Below the pieces are notes generated by a model. The model was not told the DNA's origin. It made no database searches and worked only from the letters and a program-made list of their open reading frames with translations. A stretch of DNA of 60,672 bases from Candidatus Jacksonbacteria bacterium RIFCSPLOWO2_02_FULL_44_20 (GTDB taxonomy: Bacteria; Patescibacteriota; Patescibacteriia; UBA9629), in the NCBI GenBank assembly GCA_001818155.1, contig MHJU01000023.1, positions 1 to 60,672 of the forward strand, read 5' to 3'. The translations under genes were made by a program, and so were the position numbers. This document shows, one piece after another, positions 1-7,521 of this stretch. Every line of letters begins with the position of its first letter. Position 1 is the stretch's first letter.

Positions 1-1140
1 GCGAACCGCATCCTCTACACTCCCTACAACAAGAGCTCTCGGAAATCTCTTTAACTCGCGGCGCGCGTTTAGAGAGCCTTGCGGATCAAAAACTCGCACA
101 TTAACTCCACGAATATGGAGTTCTTTTATTATAGCTATGCTTGCCGACTCGCGAACATCATCTGTGTCAGGCTTGAAGGTGGCGCCTAAAATAGCCGCGC
201 GTTTGACTCTGTTTTTTGAAAACGCGCTCATAATTTTTTCAACCGCAATTTTACGCTGTTGATTATTGACATCAATCACTGATTTCAAAAGTTTGAAACT
301 ATAGCGCTTTCCGCGGCTTAAACTCTGCAAAGCGCGAACGTCTTTTGGAAAACAGGATCCGCCGTAACCAATGCCGGCGCGCAAAAATTCTTTTCCGATT
401 CTAGGATCAAACCCCATTCCTTTAGCAATAGTTTTTACGTCGGCCCGAACACGCTCGGAAAGCGCGGCGATTTCATTGATAAAAGAAATTTTGGTCGCGA
501 GATACGCGTTTGATGCGTATTTGATAAGTTCCGCTGTTTCCCAGTTTGTGATAATTTTCGGGCAGTCAAATTTTTCGTAAAGAGCTGTAAGCTGTTTCCT
601 TGCGCCCGCGCTCTTTTCTGATTGATCTTCAAACCCAAGGACAATTCTATCCGGATTAAAAAAATCCGAAACGGCTTTGCCTTCCCGCAAAAACTCCGGA
701 TTTGAAACGACTGTGAAGCATTTGCGAAAATGTTTGTGAACATCGCGCGCGGTTCCGACAGGCACTGTGCTTTTATTGACAACGATAAACTCGCTATTTT
801 TCACATCTTTGCCAAAAATCGCGATTCCGGAAATCGCCTTATAAAAATACGACATATCAGCAGAGCCGTTTTCGCGCGGAGGAGTTCCTACGCAAACGAA
901 CACGATCTTTGAGTAGGAGAGGCACTGGTTCAACGCATGGACAAAATCTATCCTTCCTTTTTTTAATGCAACACTCAAAAGATCGGCTACGTCTGGCTCA
1001 TAAAAAGGAACGCGCCCTTTTTTCAGCGCGCGTATTTTAGTTGAATCTATGTCATAACAAACCACTGTATGGCCTTTTTCCGCAAGACATACTCCGGTTA
1101 CAATGCCAACATATCCAGCGCCGATAATACCTATTTTCAT
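1..1140 (-). CDS. ugd: UDP-glucose 6-dehydrogenase, C-terminus cut by window edge
   Basis: The minus strand is open from the ATG at 1140 to the left edge, giving 380 residues of a family usually about 430 long. The N-terminal NAD fold has GAGYVG at residues 7-12. The middle helical region carries NKSTVPVGTA and SNPEFLREG, and GYGGSCFPKD holds the catalytic cysteine at residue 263. The enzyme oxidises UDP-glucose to UDP-glucuronate in two NAD-dependent steps in the cytoplasm. It is divergent from folD with 59 bases between the starts, and the last C-terminal residues are missing only because the window ends. A related UDP-HexNAc rather than UDP-glucose substrate cannot be excluded, although GGSC rather than GGHC at the active site favours UDP-glucose. 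A weak outward promoter (TTGACG, 17 bases, TACTCT on the minus strand) lies in the shared gap. Confidence 0.93.
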   Translation of the reverse strand, partial: MKIGIIGAGYVGIVTGVCLAEKGHTVVCYDIDSTKIRALKKGRVPFYEPDVADLLSVALKKGRIDFVHALNQCLSYSKIVFVCVGTPPRENGSADMSYFYKAISGIAIFGKDVKNSEFIVVNKSTVPVGTARDVHKHFRKCFTVVSNPEFLREGKAVSDFFNPDRIVLGFEDQSEKSAGARKQLTALYEKFDCPKIITNWETAELIKYASNAYLATKISFINEIAALSERVRADVKTIAKGMGFDPRIGKEFLRAGIGYGGSCFPKDVRALQSLSRGKRYSFKLLKSVIDVNNQQRKIAVEKIMSAFSKNRVKRAAILGATFKPDTDDVRESASIAIIKELHIRGVNVRVFDPQGSLNARRELKRFPRALVVGSVEDAVR

Positions 1141-1161
1141 ACATCAACATAGAGTACAGCA

Positions 1162-1191
1162 TTGACCTTAACGCGTCAACGTGAGTATACT
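1162..1191 (+). promoter_or_regulatory. Sigma-70 type promoter of folD, probably giving a leaderless mRNA
   Basis: TTGACC (1162-1167) and TATACT (1186-1191) are 18 bases apart and match the consensus at 5/6 positions each. Only 8 bases separate the -10 box from the folD ATG at 1200, so transcription would begin at or next to the start codon. TTGAC at 1162 is also one arm of a TTGAC/GTCAA inverted pair, which supplies the -35-like box of the divergent dehydrogenase gene. Confidence 0.6.
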
Positions 1192-1199
1192 TCAATCGC

Positions 1200-2063
1200 A
1201 TGGCGAAAATCATTGACGGCAAAACAATCGCGCGCGCGATCGCAAAAAAACTGGAAAACCGCATAAAAAATGCGGCGCTTACGCCGGGACTTGCGGCTAT
1301 TCTTATAGGAGAAGACGAGGCGTCAAAAATATACATAAATGAAAAACGCAAGACCGCGAAAAAAATCGGAATCGCGTTTCATCTCTTTGCGTTTCCAGAT
1401 GATATTTCAGAAAAACTTGTTTTGGAACGCATACAAACGCTGAACAAAGACGGAAACATTCACGGAATCATTGTTCAGTTTCCAATGCCCAAATCTTTTA
1501 ACGCGGATAAAATTATAAAGGCGATCGCGAGAAACAAAGACGCCGACGGTTTTCATCCGAAAAATATCGCGAAGTTTCTTCGTCTCCCCTCTTTGGAAAA
1601 CGTTTTAGATAAACCAATCCTAGTACCTGTAACGCCTGTTGCTATTATAGAAGTCATTCACAATGTTAAGCTACATCATCCAAACCCGGATTCTCTGAAA
1701 AAAATCGTTCTTGTCGGAAAATGTTCAGTGTTTATTGAACCGCTCATACGCTATTTTGAACTTGATGGAAATCGCGACTTTGCAGTGATCCCCCCTGACG
1801 ATCCGAATCTATTCAAAAAAACATGCGTAGCGGACATTCTTATAAGCGCAGTCGGGCGGCCGAATCTAATCAGCAAAAAAATGGTGCGCAATGGAGCGGT
1901 TGTGATAGACATAGGCACGTCGCGAGTTCGCGGACGAATTGTCGGAGACGTTGATTTTGAAAATGTACAGACAAAAGCGTCATTTATTACTCCACCTATA
2001 GGAGGCGTCGGACCTGTAACCGTTGCGGTTCTCATGCGGAATGTTGTTTACGCGGCAATCTAA
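1200..2063 (+). CDS. folD: Methylenetetrahydrofolate dehydrogenase/cyclohydrolase FolD, divergent
   Basis: At 287 residues this has the normal length of the bifunctional enzyme that interconverts 5,10-methylene- and 10-formyl-tetrahydrofolate. Family motifs visible are Y45xxxK49 (catalytic lysine), VQFPMP at 92-97, KDADGFHP around 113-120, PVTP near 143 and the C-terminal GGVGPVT at 268-274. The cofactor region is unusual: the normal GRSxxVGxP loop reads GKCSVFIEP (173-181), and the following cHs.T segment reads PPDDPN, so NADP binding may be altered. It is the first gene of the plus-strand run and sits 3 bases before the epimerase. Supply of formyl-tetrahydrofolate would suit the two downstream sugar formyltransferases, but this link is inference; folD is also a general housekeeping gene. 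Confidence 0.92.
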   Translation: MAKIIDGKTIARAIAKKLENRIKNAALTPGLAAILIGEDEASKIYINEKRKTAKKIGIAFHLFAFPDDISEKLVLERIQTLNKDGNIHGIIVQFPMPKSFNADKIIKAIARNKDADGFHPKNIAKFLRLPSLENVLDKPILVPVTPVAIIEVIHNVKLHHPNPDSLKKIVLVGKCSVFIEPLIRYFELDGNRDFAVIPPDDPNLFKKTCVADILISAVGRPNLISKKMVRNGAVVIDIGTSRVRGRIVGDVDFENVQTKASFITPPIGGVGPVTVAVLMRNVVYAAI

Positions 2064-2066
2064 ATT

Positions 2067-3023
2067 ATGAAAATCATTATTACCGGCGGCGCTGGATTTA
2101 TCGGAAGCGCCATCGCAAGGGAGTTAGTCAAACGAAAACATTCAGTAAAAATTATTGATAATCTCGCGACAGGCCGATTGGAAAATCTAAAAGGAATAGA
2201 AAAACGCGCAGTCTTCATAAAAGGCGACGTTCGCGATTTTTCTCTTCTCAAACGCGAATGCTCTGGATTTGACGCAATCTTTCACCACGCGGCATTTATA
2301 TCAGTTCCGCAAAGTGTGGCCAAACCTCTCTTGTGCGCAGACCATAATATCAATGGAACCCGCTTTGTATTAGAAGCGGCGCGGTATGCACAGATGCAGG
2401 GAGTGGTGTTTGCAAGCTCATGCGCTGTGTACGGATCGCAAGCGCGCGGCACGAAAACTGGCGAACGCCGCTCCCTCTCCCCGCTCTCGCCATACGCGCT
2501 TTCAAAAATTGCCGGAGAACAATACTGCCAGCTTTATACAAAAATCTATAATCTTCCGACAGTTGTATTGCGTTATTTCAACGTCTATGGGCCCGGGCAA
2601 AATTTTAGAGACGGATACCAAAGCGCGATTCCAGGCTTAACGCGCAAACTTATCAAAGGCGAAAAGCCGGTTATTTACGGCACAGGAGAACAAGCGCGGG
2701 ATTTTATATATATAGAAGATGTCGTTTCAGCAAACTTACAGGCGATTTCGTCTTTGAAAACAACATCTGGAAAAACATTCAATATAGGAAGCGGGACTGC
2801 GACAACAATCAATCGGATACTCGCAATTATCAGAAAAAATTTATCTCTGCGGGAAATAGATTTTCAAAAAGAATGCATACATAAAGAAAAGAGAGACGGC
2901 GATGCTGACTATATACGGGCTAATTTATCAGAAAGTAAAACTCTCCTTGGCTTTAAGCCGACAACCTCGATTACTGAAGGCATCGGCAAATATATTGACT
3001 GGATGAAAAGAGTAGCTCCTTGA
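2067..3023 (+). CDS. NAD-dependent sugar-nucleotide epimerase (GalE/WbpP-like extended SDR)
   Basis: A 318-residue extended short-chain dehydrogenase. It shows the NAD-binding GGAGFIG at 7-13, an acidic residue at the end of the second strand (D31), SSCAVYG at 117-123 and the catalytic Y143xxxK147. The segment RYFNVYGPGQ is typical of UDP-glucose and UDP-GlcNAc 4-epimerases. It most likely inverts C4 of a UDP-hexose or UDP-N-acetylhexosamine in the cytoplasm for the polysaccharide pathway. The start ATG follows the folD stop by 3 bases with no Shine-Dalgarno sequence (context AAATTATG, as in several neighbours). Substrate cannot be fixed from sequence; a role as a 4,6-dehydratase is less likely. 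Confidence 0.85.
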   Translation: MKIIITGGAGFIGSAIARELVKRKHSVKIIDNLATGRLENLKGIEKRAVFIKGDVRDFSLLKRECSGFDAIFHHAAFISVPQSVAKPLLCADHNINGTRFVLEAARYAQMQGVVFASSCAVYGSQARGTKTGERRSLSPLSPYALSKIAGEQYCQLYTKIYNLPTVVLRYFNVYGPGQNFRDGYQSAIPGLTRKLIKGEKPVIYGTGEQARDFIYIEDVVSANLQAISSLKTTSGKTFNIGSGTATTINRILAIIRKNLSLREIDFQKECIHKEKRDGDADYIRANLSESKTLLGFKPTTSITEGIGKYIDWMKRVAP

Positions 3024-3056
3024 TTTTTCTCATCTATTCCCTTAGACTTCAGAATC

Positions 3057-4367
3057 ATGCCGAAAATACCGGGTTTAGAAAAAAAGATAAAAGATAAATC
3101 AGCAAAAGTAGCGGTCATCGGACAGGGCTATGTCGGGCTTCCGCTCGCGCTTGCAATTCATAATGCAGGCTTTTTTGTTTGGGGGATTGACACTAACCGC
3201 GAAAAAATCGCAACGCTCAAAAAGGGAAAATCATATATTGACGACGTGGCGGCTCATGATGTTGCAGACGCTTTGAAAACCAAAAAATTCGTCCCAACCT
3301 CATCATTTGCTCCCCTTTCAAAAACAGATATTGCGATTATCGCGGTTCCGACTCCGCTTGATAAATATAAAATTCCGGACTTATCCGCAGTTGAAGGCGC
3401 AACGAGAGAAATCGCGCGGCGCGTTCACGCTGAAGAGTTGATTATTCTTGAAAGTACGACGTATCCCGGCACAACTGACGAAATTTTAATGCCGATTCTT
3501 TCAAAACGGAGAATTGTTGGAAAATGGTATCTTGCCTTTTCGCCGGAGAGAGTTGACCCTGGCAATAAGCAATTTACGATTGCGAATACTCCTAAAGTAG
3601 TTGGCGGAGTTGATTCAGATTCAACAAAACTTGCGGCCTTATTTTACGGAAAAATCATTGAACATGTCGTGCCTGTATCGTCCGCGCGCGTTGCCGAAAT
3701 GACAAAACTTCTGGAAAACATTTTCCGCATCGTGAACATTTCACTTGTAAACGAGCTCGCGCTTCTTGCCGGAAAAATGGACATTGACATCTGGGAAGTG
3801 ATTAGAGCGGCATCCACAAAACCATACGGCTTTATGCCGTTTTATCCGGGCCCCGGGATCGGCGGGCACTGCATTGCGGTTGACCCGTTTTATCTCTCCT
3901 ACAAAGCCAGGCGATACGGATTCTTTACGCGATTCATTGATTTGGCAGGAGAAATAAACGAACTCATGCCTCACTATGTTGTTACTAAAGTAGACGCGGC
4001 GCTGAATTATTCGGCTAAAAAATCAATCAACGGATCGCGCATACTTCTTGTCGGCGTATCATATAAAAAAGACATCAAAGACACGCGCGAATCCGCGGCC
4101 TTTGCGATCGCGGATATACTTAATAAAAAAGGAGCTGTGCTGGAATTTTATGATCCGTATATTGAAAAATTCCAAATTGCAAATTCCAAATTGCAAATTC
4201 ATAAACTAAAAACACTTGAAACTGCGAACATGGCTGACTTTGACGCTGTAGTTATTATCACCGACCACGCGGGCATTGATTACGAAAAAATCGCGCAATC
4301 CGGCATAGCGATTGTTGATACAAGACATGTTGTTACAACTAAAAAGCCCAATATCTATTGCCTTTAA
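3057..4367 (+). CDS. wbpA: UDP-N-acetylhexosamine 6-dehydrogenase (WbpA/TviB-like)
   Basis: A 436-residue member of the UDP-glucose/GDP-mannose dehydrogenase superfamily. It has GQGYVGLPLA at 22-31, ESTTYPGTT at 132-140, FSPERVDPGN at 161-170 and GGHCIAVDP with the catalytic cysteine at 272. GGHC and FSPERVDPG are characteristic of the UDP-GlcNAc/UDP-ManNAc dehydrogenases rather than of UDP-glucose dehydrogenase. It should oxidise C6 of UDP-GlcNAc to UDP-GlcNAcA. With the genes at 4703, 5698 and 6297 it completes the set that makes UDP-2,3-diacetamido-2,3-dideoxy uronic acids in Pseudomonas. Its C-terminal domain contains an in-frame 14-nt tandem repeat (4167-4200) encoding FQIANSKLQI, which looks inserted. 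Confidence 0.92.
   Translation: MPKIPGLEKKIKDKSAKVAVIGQGYVGLPLALAIHNAGFFVWGIDTNREKIATLKKGKSYIDDVAAHDVADALKTKKFVPTSSFAPLSKTDIAIIAVPTPLDKYKIPDLSAVEGATREIARRVHAEELIILESTTYPGTTDEILMPILSKRRIVGKWYLAFSPERVDPGNKQFTIANTPKVVGGVDSDSTKLAALFYGKIIEHVVPVSSARVAEMTKLLENIFRIVNISLVNELALLAGKMDIDIWEVIRAASTKPYGFMPFYPGPGIGGHCIAVDPFYLSYKARRYGFFTRFIDLAGEINELMPHYVVTKVDAALNYSAKKSINGSRILLVGVSYKKDIKDTRESAAFAIADILNKKGAVLEFYDPYIEKFQIANSKLQIHKLKTLETANMADFDAVVIITDHAGIDYEKIAQSGIAIVDTRHVVTTKKPNIYCL
4167..4200 (+). repeat. 14-nt tandem repeat inside wbpA (AAATNNC family)
   Basis: The unit AAATTCCAAATTGC is present at 4167-4180 and again at 4181-4194, followed by a partial third copy to 4200. It can also be read as 7-mers AAATNNC. 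It is in frame and adds a polar/hydrophobic alternating peptide to a loop of a conserved dehydrogenase. The same class of repeat occurs at 45601-45633 in an unrelated gene. Confidence 0.85.
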
Positions 4368-4391
4368 TAAATCTTATTAAGAAAGACACAC

Positions 4392-4421
4392 TTGACATCA
4401 TTTGATATGTTTTGATACTAT
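4392..4421 (+). promoter_or_regulatory. Promoter of the HTH regulator and downstream operon
   Basis: A perfect TTGACA (4392-4397) and TACTAT (4416-4421, 4/6 to consensus) are 18 bases apart, 18 bases before the ATG at 4440. The spacer contains two near-copies of TTTGATA (4401 and 4411), which could be a regulator site. This is the only clear internal plus-strand promoter I found in the long polysaccharide run. Confidence 0.6.
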
Positions 4422-4439
4422 TCTGACTATGCCTATGCT

Positions 4440-4682
4440 ATGTCTCATCAACTTGATCCAAATACAATTTATACACCGCGTGAAACTGCGCAAATTCTCA
4501 AAATCAGCCAAAGCACAATTAAACGTTTGCTAAAACAAGGATTGATCCGCGCCAATAAAGTCGGAGGCCAATACCGTATTATCGGACATGAAATTTTACG
4601 CCTCATTTCCCCTGACGTTGACCAAAAAGCAACGAATGTTTATCAAAAAATTAAACGAAAAACTATACAGATGCTCAAATAG
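4440..4682 (+). CDS. Small MerR/excisionase-type helix-turn-helix DNA-binding protein
   Basis: An 80-residue protein with one winged helix-turn-helix domain of the excisionase/BldC (HTH_17) type. YTPRETAQILKISQSTIKRL forms the first helices with the recognition helix, and LIRANKVGGQYRI is the wing. A short basic tail follows (KIKRKTIQ). It should bind DNA in the cytoplasm. No integrase or other phage gene is near, so a transcription regulator role is more likely than excision. It has its own promoter and stands 20 bases before the sugar oxidoreductase at 4703, so it may control the polysaccharide operon or itself. The ATG at 4440 is the start because the two ATGs just upstream (4429, 4435) are out of frame. 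Confidence 0.85.
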   Translation: MSHQLDPNTIYTPRETAQILKISQSTIKRLLKQGLIRANKVGGQYRIIGHEILRLISPDVDQKATNVYQKIKRKTIQMLK

Positions 4683-4702
4683 GTAAACAATATAAACTTT
4701 TT

Positions 4703-5701
4703 ATGCGAGCTTATAATAAAATTCGTATAGGACTCGTTGGCGCAGGATATTGGGGGAAAAATATCGCCCGCGTATTGCACGAACTTGGTGTTTTAAGCGC
4801 AATCTCTGATCAAGATGACAATATTCTTGCCGAACGGAAAAAAGAATATCCCTCCATTCAAATCACATGCAATGTAAAAGAACTTCTCTCCGACAAAACA
4901 ATAAAAGCGCTCGCAATTGCAACTCCGGCCGCAACGCACTATGAGCTTGCTAAGGAAGCGCTTATGGCAGGCAAAGATGTATTCGTTGAAAAACCGCTAG
5001 CTCTTAAAGCGAATGATGGTGAAAATCTCGTGAAATTGGCCAGAAAATGGAACAGAATACTCATGGTCGGACATCTACTCCATTATCACCCGGCAATAGT
5101 CGCTCTTAAAAAACTAGTAACTGATAATAAACTTGGCAAAATTCAATACATTTCTTCACATAGGCTCAATTTTGGCAAACTGCGCAAAGAAGAAAATGTT
5201 TTATGGTCATTTGCGCCGCACGACATTTCAATAATTATTAGCATTCTTGGAGAACCGATAACACAGCAAAGCTTTGGAAAATCATATATTAACAAAGGCA
5301 CGCCTGACATCACGCTTTCTTTCCTGCAATTTCCCAATAATACAGCCGCCCACGTTTTCGTATCATGGCTCCATCCTGTTAAAGAACAGCGTCTGTGTAT
5401 TATAGGAGAAAAAGGTATGGCAATGTTCGATGATCAGGCGGAAAACAAATTACTCTTTTATGCTCACACAATTTCGTTTGACAATCAAAATACTCCATGC
5501 GCCGTCAAGGCAAAAGCAGTGCCGATAAAATATCTTGACGAAGAGCCGCTGTCTCAAGAAATGGCGCACTTTATTGACTGTATCAGAACACGCCAAAATC
5601 CTATAACAGATGGGGAGGAAGGATTGCGAGTTCTGCGCGTATTGCAGGCATGTCAACACTCCATTGATAATAACAAAAACACTTTTGAAAAAATCATATG
5701 A
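4703..5701 (+). CDS. Gfo/Idh/MocA oxidoreductase, probable UDP-sugar 3-dehydrogenase (WbpB-like role)
   Basis: A 332-residue two-domain oxidoreductase with the Rossmann motif GAGYWG at 13-18 and the family EKPL motif with the catalytic lysine at 96. GHLLHYHPA and the later SFAPHDISI supply the other expected active-site residues. It overlaps the acetyltransferase at 5698 by ATGA, and the aminotransferase follows. That dehydrogenase, aminotransferase, acetyltransferase set is the one that installs a 3-acetamido group: oxidation at C3, transamination, then acetylation. I infer the substrate is UDP-GlcNAcA made by the WbpA-like enzyme at 3057. A UDP-GlcNAc 3-dehydrogenase of the GnnA type would look the same. 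The substrate is the uncertain part, not the family. Confidence 0.85.
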   Translation: MRAYNKIRIGLVGAGYWGKNIARVLHELGVLSAISDQDDNILAERKKEYPSIQITCNVKELLSDKTIKALAIATPAATHYELAKEALMAGKDVFVEKPLALKANDGENLVKLARKWNRILMVGHLLHYHPAIVALKKLVTDNKLGKIQYISSHRLNFGKLRKEENVLWSFAPHDISIIISILGEPITQQSFGKSYINKGTPDITLSFLQFPNNTAAHVFVSWLHPVKEQRLCIIGEKGMAMFDDQAENKLLFYAHTISFDNQNTPCAVKAKAVPIKYLDEEPLSQEMAHFIDCIRTRQNPITDGEEGLRVLRVLQACQHSIDNNKNTFEKII

Positions 5702-6282
5702 AACTTTTTTGGGCTCATCCAAGCGCAATAATAGACGATAAAGCGCACATTGGCGCGGACACAAAAATTTGGCATTTTACACAAGTACTTGCCGGAGCAC
5801 ATATAGGAACATGTTGCTCAATAGGACATAATTGTTTGATTGGGAGCAAATCTCACATTGGCAACGGAGTAAAAATAGAATCAAATACTGATGTATGGGA
5901 TTTGGTGGAACTTGAAGATTATGTCTTTGTAGGGCCGTCAGCCGTGTTTGTCAACGACTTAAACCCTCGCGCGAAATATCCGAAACAAAAATTTCCGGAG
6001 TTCGGAACATGGCTACCGACAGTGGTTAAAAAAGGCGCAAGCATAGGGGCAAACGCGACCATACTCTGCGGAATTACTATCGGCGAATATGCTTTCATCG
6101 GAGCGGGTTCTGTAGTTACAAAAAACATACGGCCTTATGCTTTAATTATAGGAATCCCGGGAAAACTTGCCGGCTGGATCTGTGAGTGCGGGACTAAATT
6201 AATTTTCAAAAACAAAAAAACCGTATGCTCCGCGTGCCGAAAGCGATATGATAAAAAAGGAGAAAGAATTATTAGAGTTTAA
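5698..6282 (+). CDS. wbpD: Left-handed beta-helix N-acetyltransferase (WbpD-like) with C-terminal zinc ribbon
   Basis: A 194-residue hexapeptide-repeat protein; repeats such as IGNGVK, IGANAT and IGEYAF build a left-handed beta helix from about residue 10 to 150. The family acetylates the amino group of a UDP-3-amino sugar using acetyl-CoA, as WbpD and WlbB do. The C-terminus has four cysteines (C162, C164, C177, C180) that probably bind zinc, a feature seen in many members. The start overlaps the stop of the upstream oxidoreductase by ATGA, which supports translational coupling and a shared pathway. An acyl group other than acetyl is possible. Confidence 0.88.
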   Translation: MKLFWAHPSAIIDDKAHIGADTKIWHFTQVLAGAHIGTCCSIGHNCLIGSKSHIGNGVKIESNTDVWDLVELEDYVFVGPSAVFVNDLNPRAKYPKQKFPEFGTWLPTVVKKGASIGANATILCGITIGEYAFIGAGSVVTKNIRPYALIIGIPGKLAGWICECGTKLIFKNKKTVCSACRKRYDKKGERIIRV

Positions 6283-6296
6283 TATCGTTTTAAAAT

Positions 6297-7418
6297 ATGC
6301 ACTTCGTTGATCTTGCAAAACAATACAAAACGATTCAACAAGAAATTCACTCCGCGATTGATCGCGTGTTCCAAAACGGAGTTTACATCGGCGGCGCTGA
6401 AGTTGAAGCATGCGAAAGAGAGATGGCAAATTTCCTTCATGTCAAACATGCGCTTTCTGTAAACTCCGGCACAGACGCGCTTTTTCTCGCTTTGAAAGCG
6501 CTGGACATTGGCCCGGAAGACGAGGTTATCACAACTCCTTTTACGTTTATTGCAACCGCTGAAGTTATAGCAAATATCGGAGCAAAACCAATTTTTGTTG
6601 ATATTGATCCGCGCTCGTTCAATATTGATCCAGAAAAAATAGAAGAAAAAATCACCAAAAAAACAAAAGCTATCATGCCTGTACATTTATTCGGACAAGC
6701 GGCCGCAATGGGAGAAATCATGAAAATCGCAAAACAACATCGGCTCTTTGTTATTGAAGATGCCTGCCAAGCGATCGGAGCGGAATACAAGGGGAAAAAA
6801 CTTGGCGCAATAGGCGACATTGGATGCTTCTCCTTTTTTCCGGCGAAAAATTTAGGAACCTACGGAGACGGAGGGCTCGTTGTAACGAATAATGCGCATC
6901 TTGCGGAAAAATTAGTTTTACTCCGAAATCACGGATCAAGCGAAAAAGAAAAATATCGTCATCTTATTCTCGGAACAAACTCGCGGCTTGACGCAATTCA
7001 CGCGGCGATTTTAAGAGTGAAACTCAAATTTTTGAACCGTTGGAACGCAAAACGAATAGAGCACGCTAAAAAATACACGAAAATCCTCTCTCTCGTGCCA
7101 GAAATTATTCTGCCGGTAACGCTCCGCCATTTCAATGGAAAAAATTTCTCTCATGTTTTTAATCAATACACCATCCGCGTTAAACGCCGCGACGCGCTAC
7201 GAAAATACCTTGCTGATGCAGGAATTCCCACGATGGTTTATTATCCCCTTCCACTTCATCTGCAACCGGCTTTTTCATATCTGAAACACAAAAAAGGGGA
7301 TTTTCCGGAAAGTGAACATACCGTAAGAGAAGTATTAAGTTTCTCAATTTATCCAGAGCTCTCTTTAAAAGAGCAACGCTCTATCATCCAAAATATCAAA
7401 AAATTCTTTGCGAAATAA
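6297..7418 (+). CDS. wbpE: DegT/DnrJ/EryC1 sugar aminotransferase (WbpE-like)
   Basis: A 373-residue fold-type I PLP aminotransferase. SGTD at 57-60 binds the cofactor phosphate, D155 in VIEDACQAIG pairs with the pyridine nitrogen, and K184 in FFPAKNLGTYGDGG is the Schiff-base lysine. It transfers an amino group, normally from glutamate, to a keto group on a UDP sugar. Its place after the 3-dehydrogenase and acetyltransferase points to 3-amination of UDP-3-keto-GlcNAcA, the WbpE reaction. It lies 14 bases after the acetyltransferase. Three further DegT proteins lie in the window (8501, 26921, 32999), so assignment to a particular sugar rests on the neighbours. Confidence 0.9.
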   Translation: MHFVDLAKQYKTIQQEIHSAIDRVFQNGVYIGGAEVEACEREMANFLHVKHALSVNSGTDALFLALKALDIGPEDEVITTPFTFIATAEVIANIGAKPIFVDIDPRSFNIDPEKIEEKITKKTKAIMPVHLFGQAAAMGEIMKIAKQHRLFVIEDACQAIGAEYKGKKLGAIGDIGCFSFFPAKNLGTYGDGGLVVTNNAHLAEKLVLLRNHGSSEKEKYRHLILGTNSRLDAIHAAILRVKLKFLNRWNAKRIEHAKKYTKILSLVPEIILPVTLRHFNGKNFSHVFNQYTIRVKRRDALRKYLADAGIPTMVYYPLPLHLQPAFSYLKHKKGDFPESEHTVREVLSFSIYPELSLKEQRSIIQNIKKFFAK

Positions 7419-7521
7419 AAAAATTCTTGCCAAGACTGGTACCGACTTCCTGATTTCGAATCTTAGCCAGCTTGAAAAAGTAATATCTTCAATACGCGCA
7501 TAAACATCTACCGTTACACAT

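Noticed and set aside
4167-4200. CRISPR-like or regulatory direct repeats
   Set aside because: Units are adjacent with no spacers and lie in frame within a coding region; no Cas genes are present.
4361-4382. Inverted repeat CTTTAATAA/TTATTAAG after wbpA
   Set aside because: Short, A/T-only stem with a bulge and no T-run, so not a convincing terminator.
7419-7521. Promoter in the 103-base gap before the SDR gene at 7522
   Set aside because: TTGAAA at 7472 and TTGCCA at 7427 have no acceptable -10 box at 16-18 bases.
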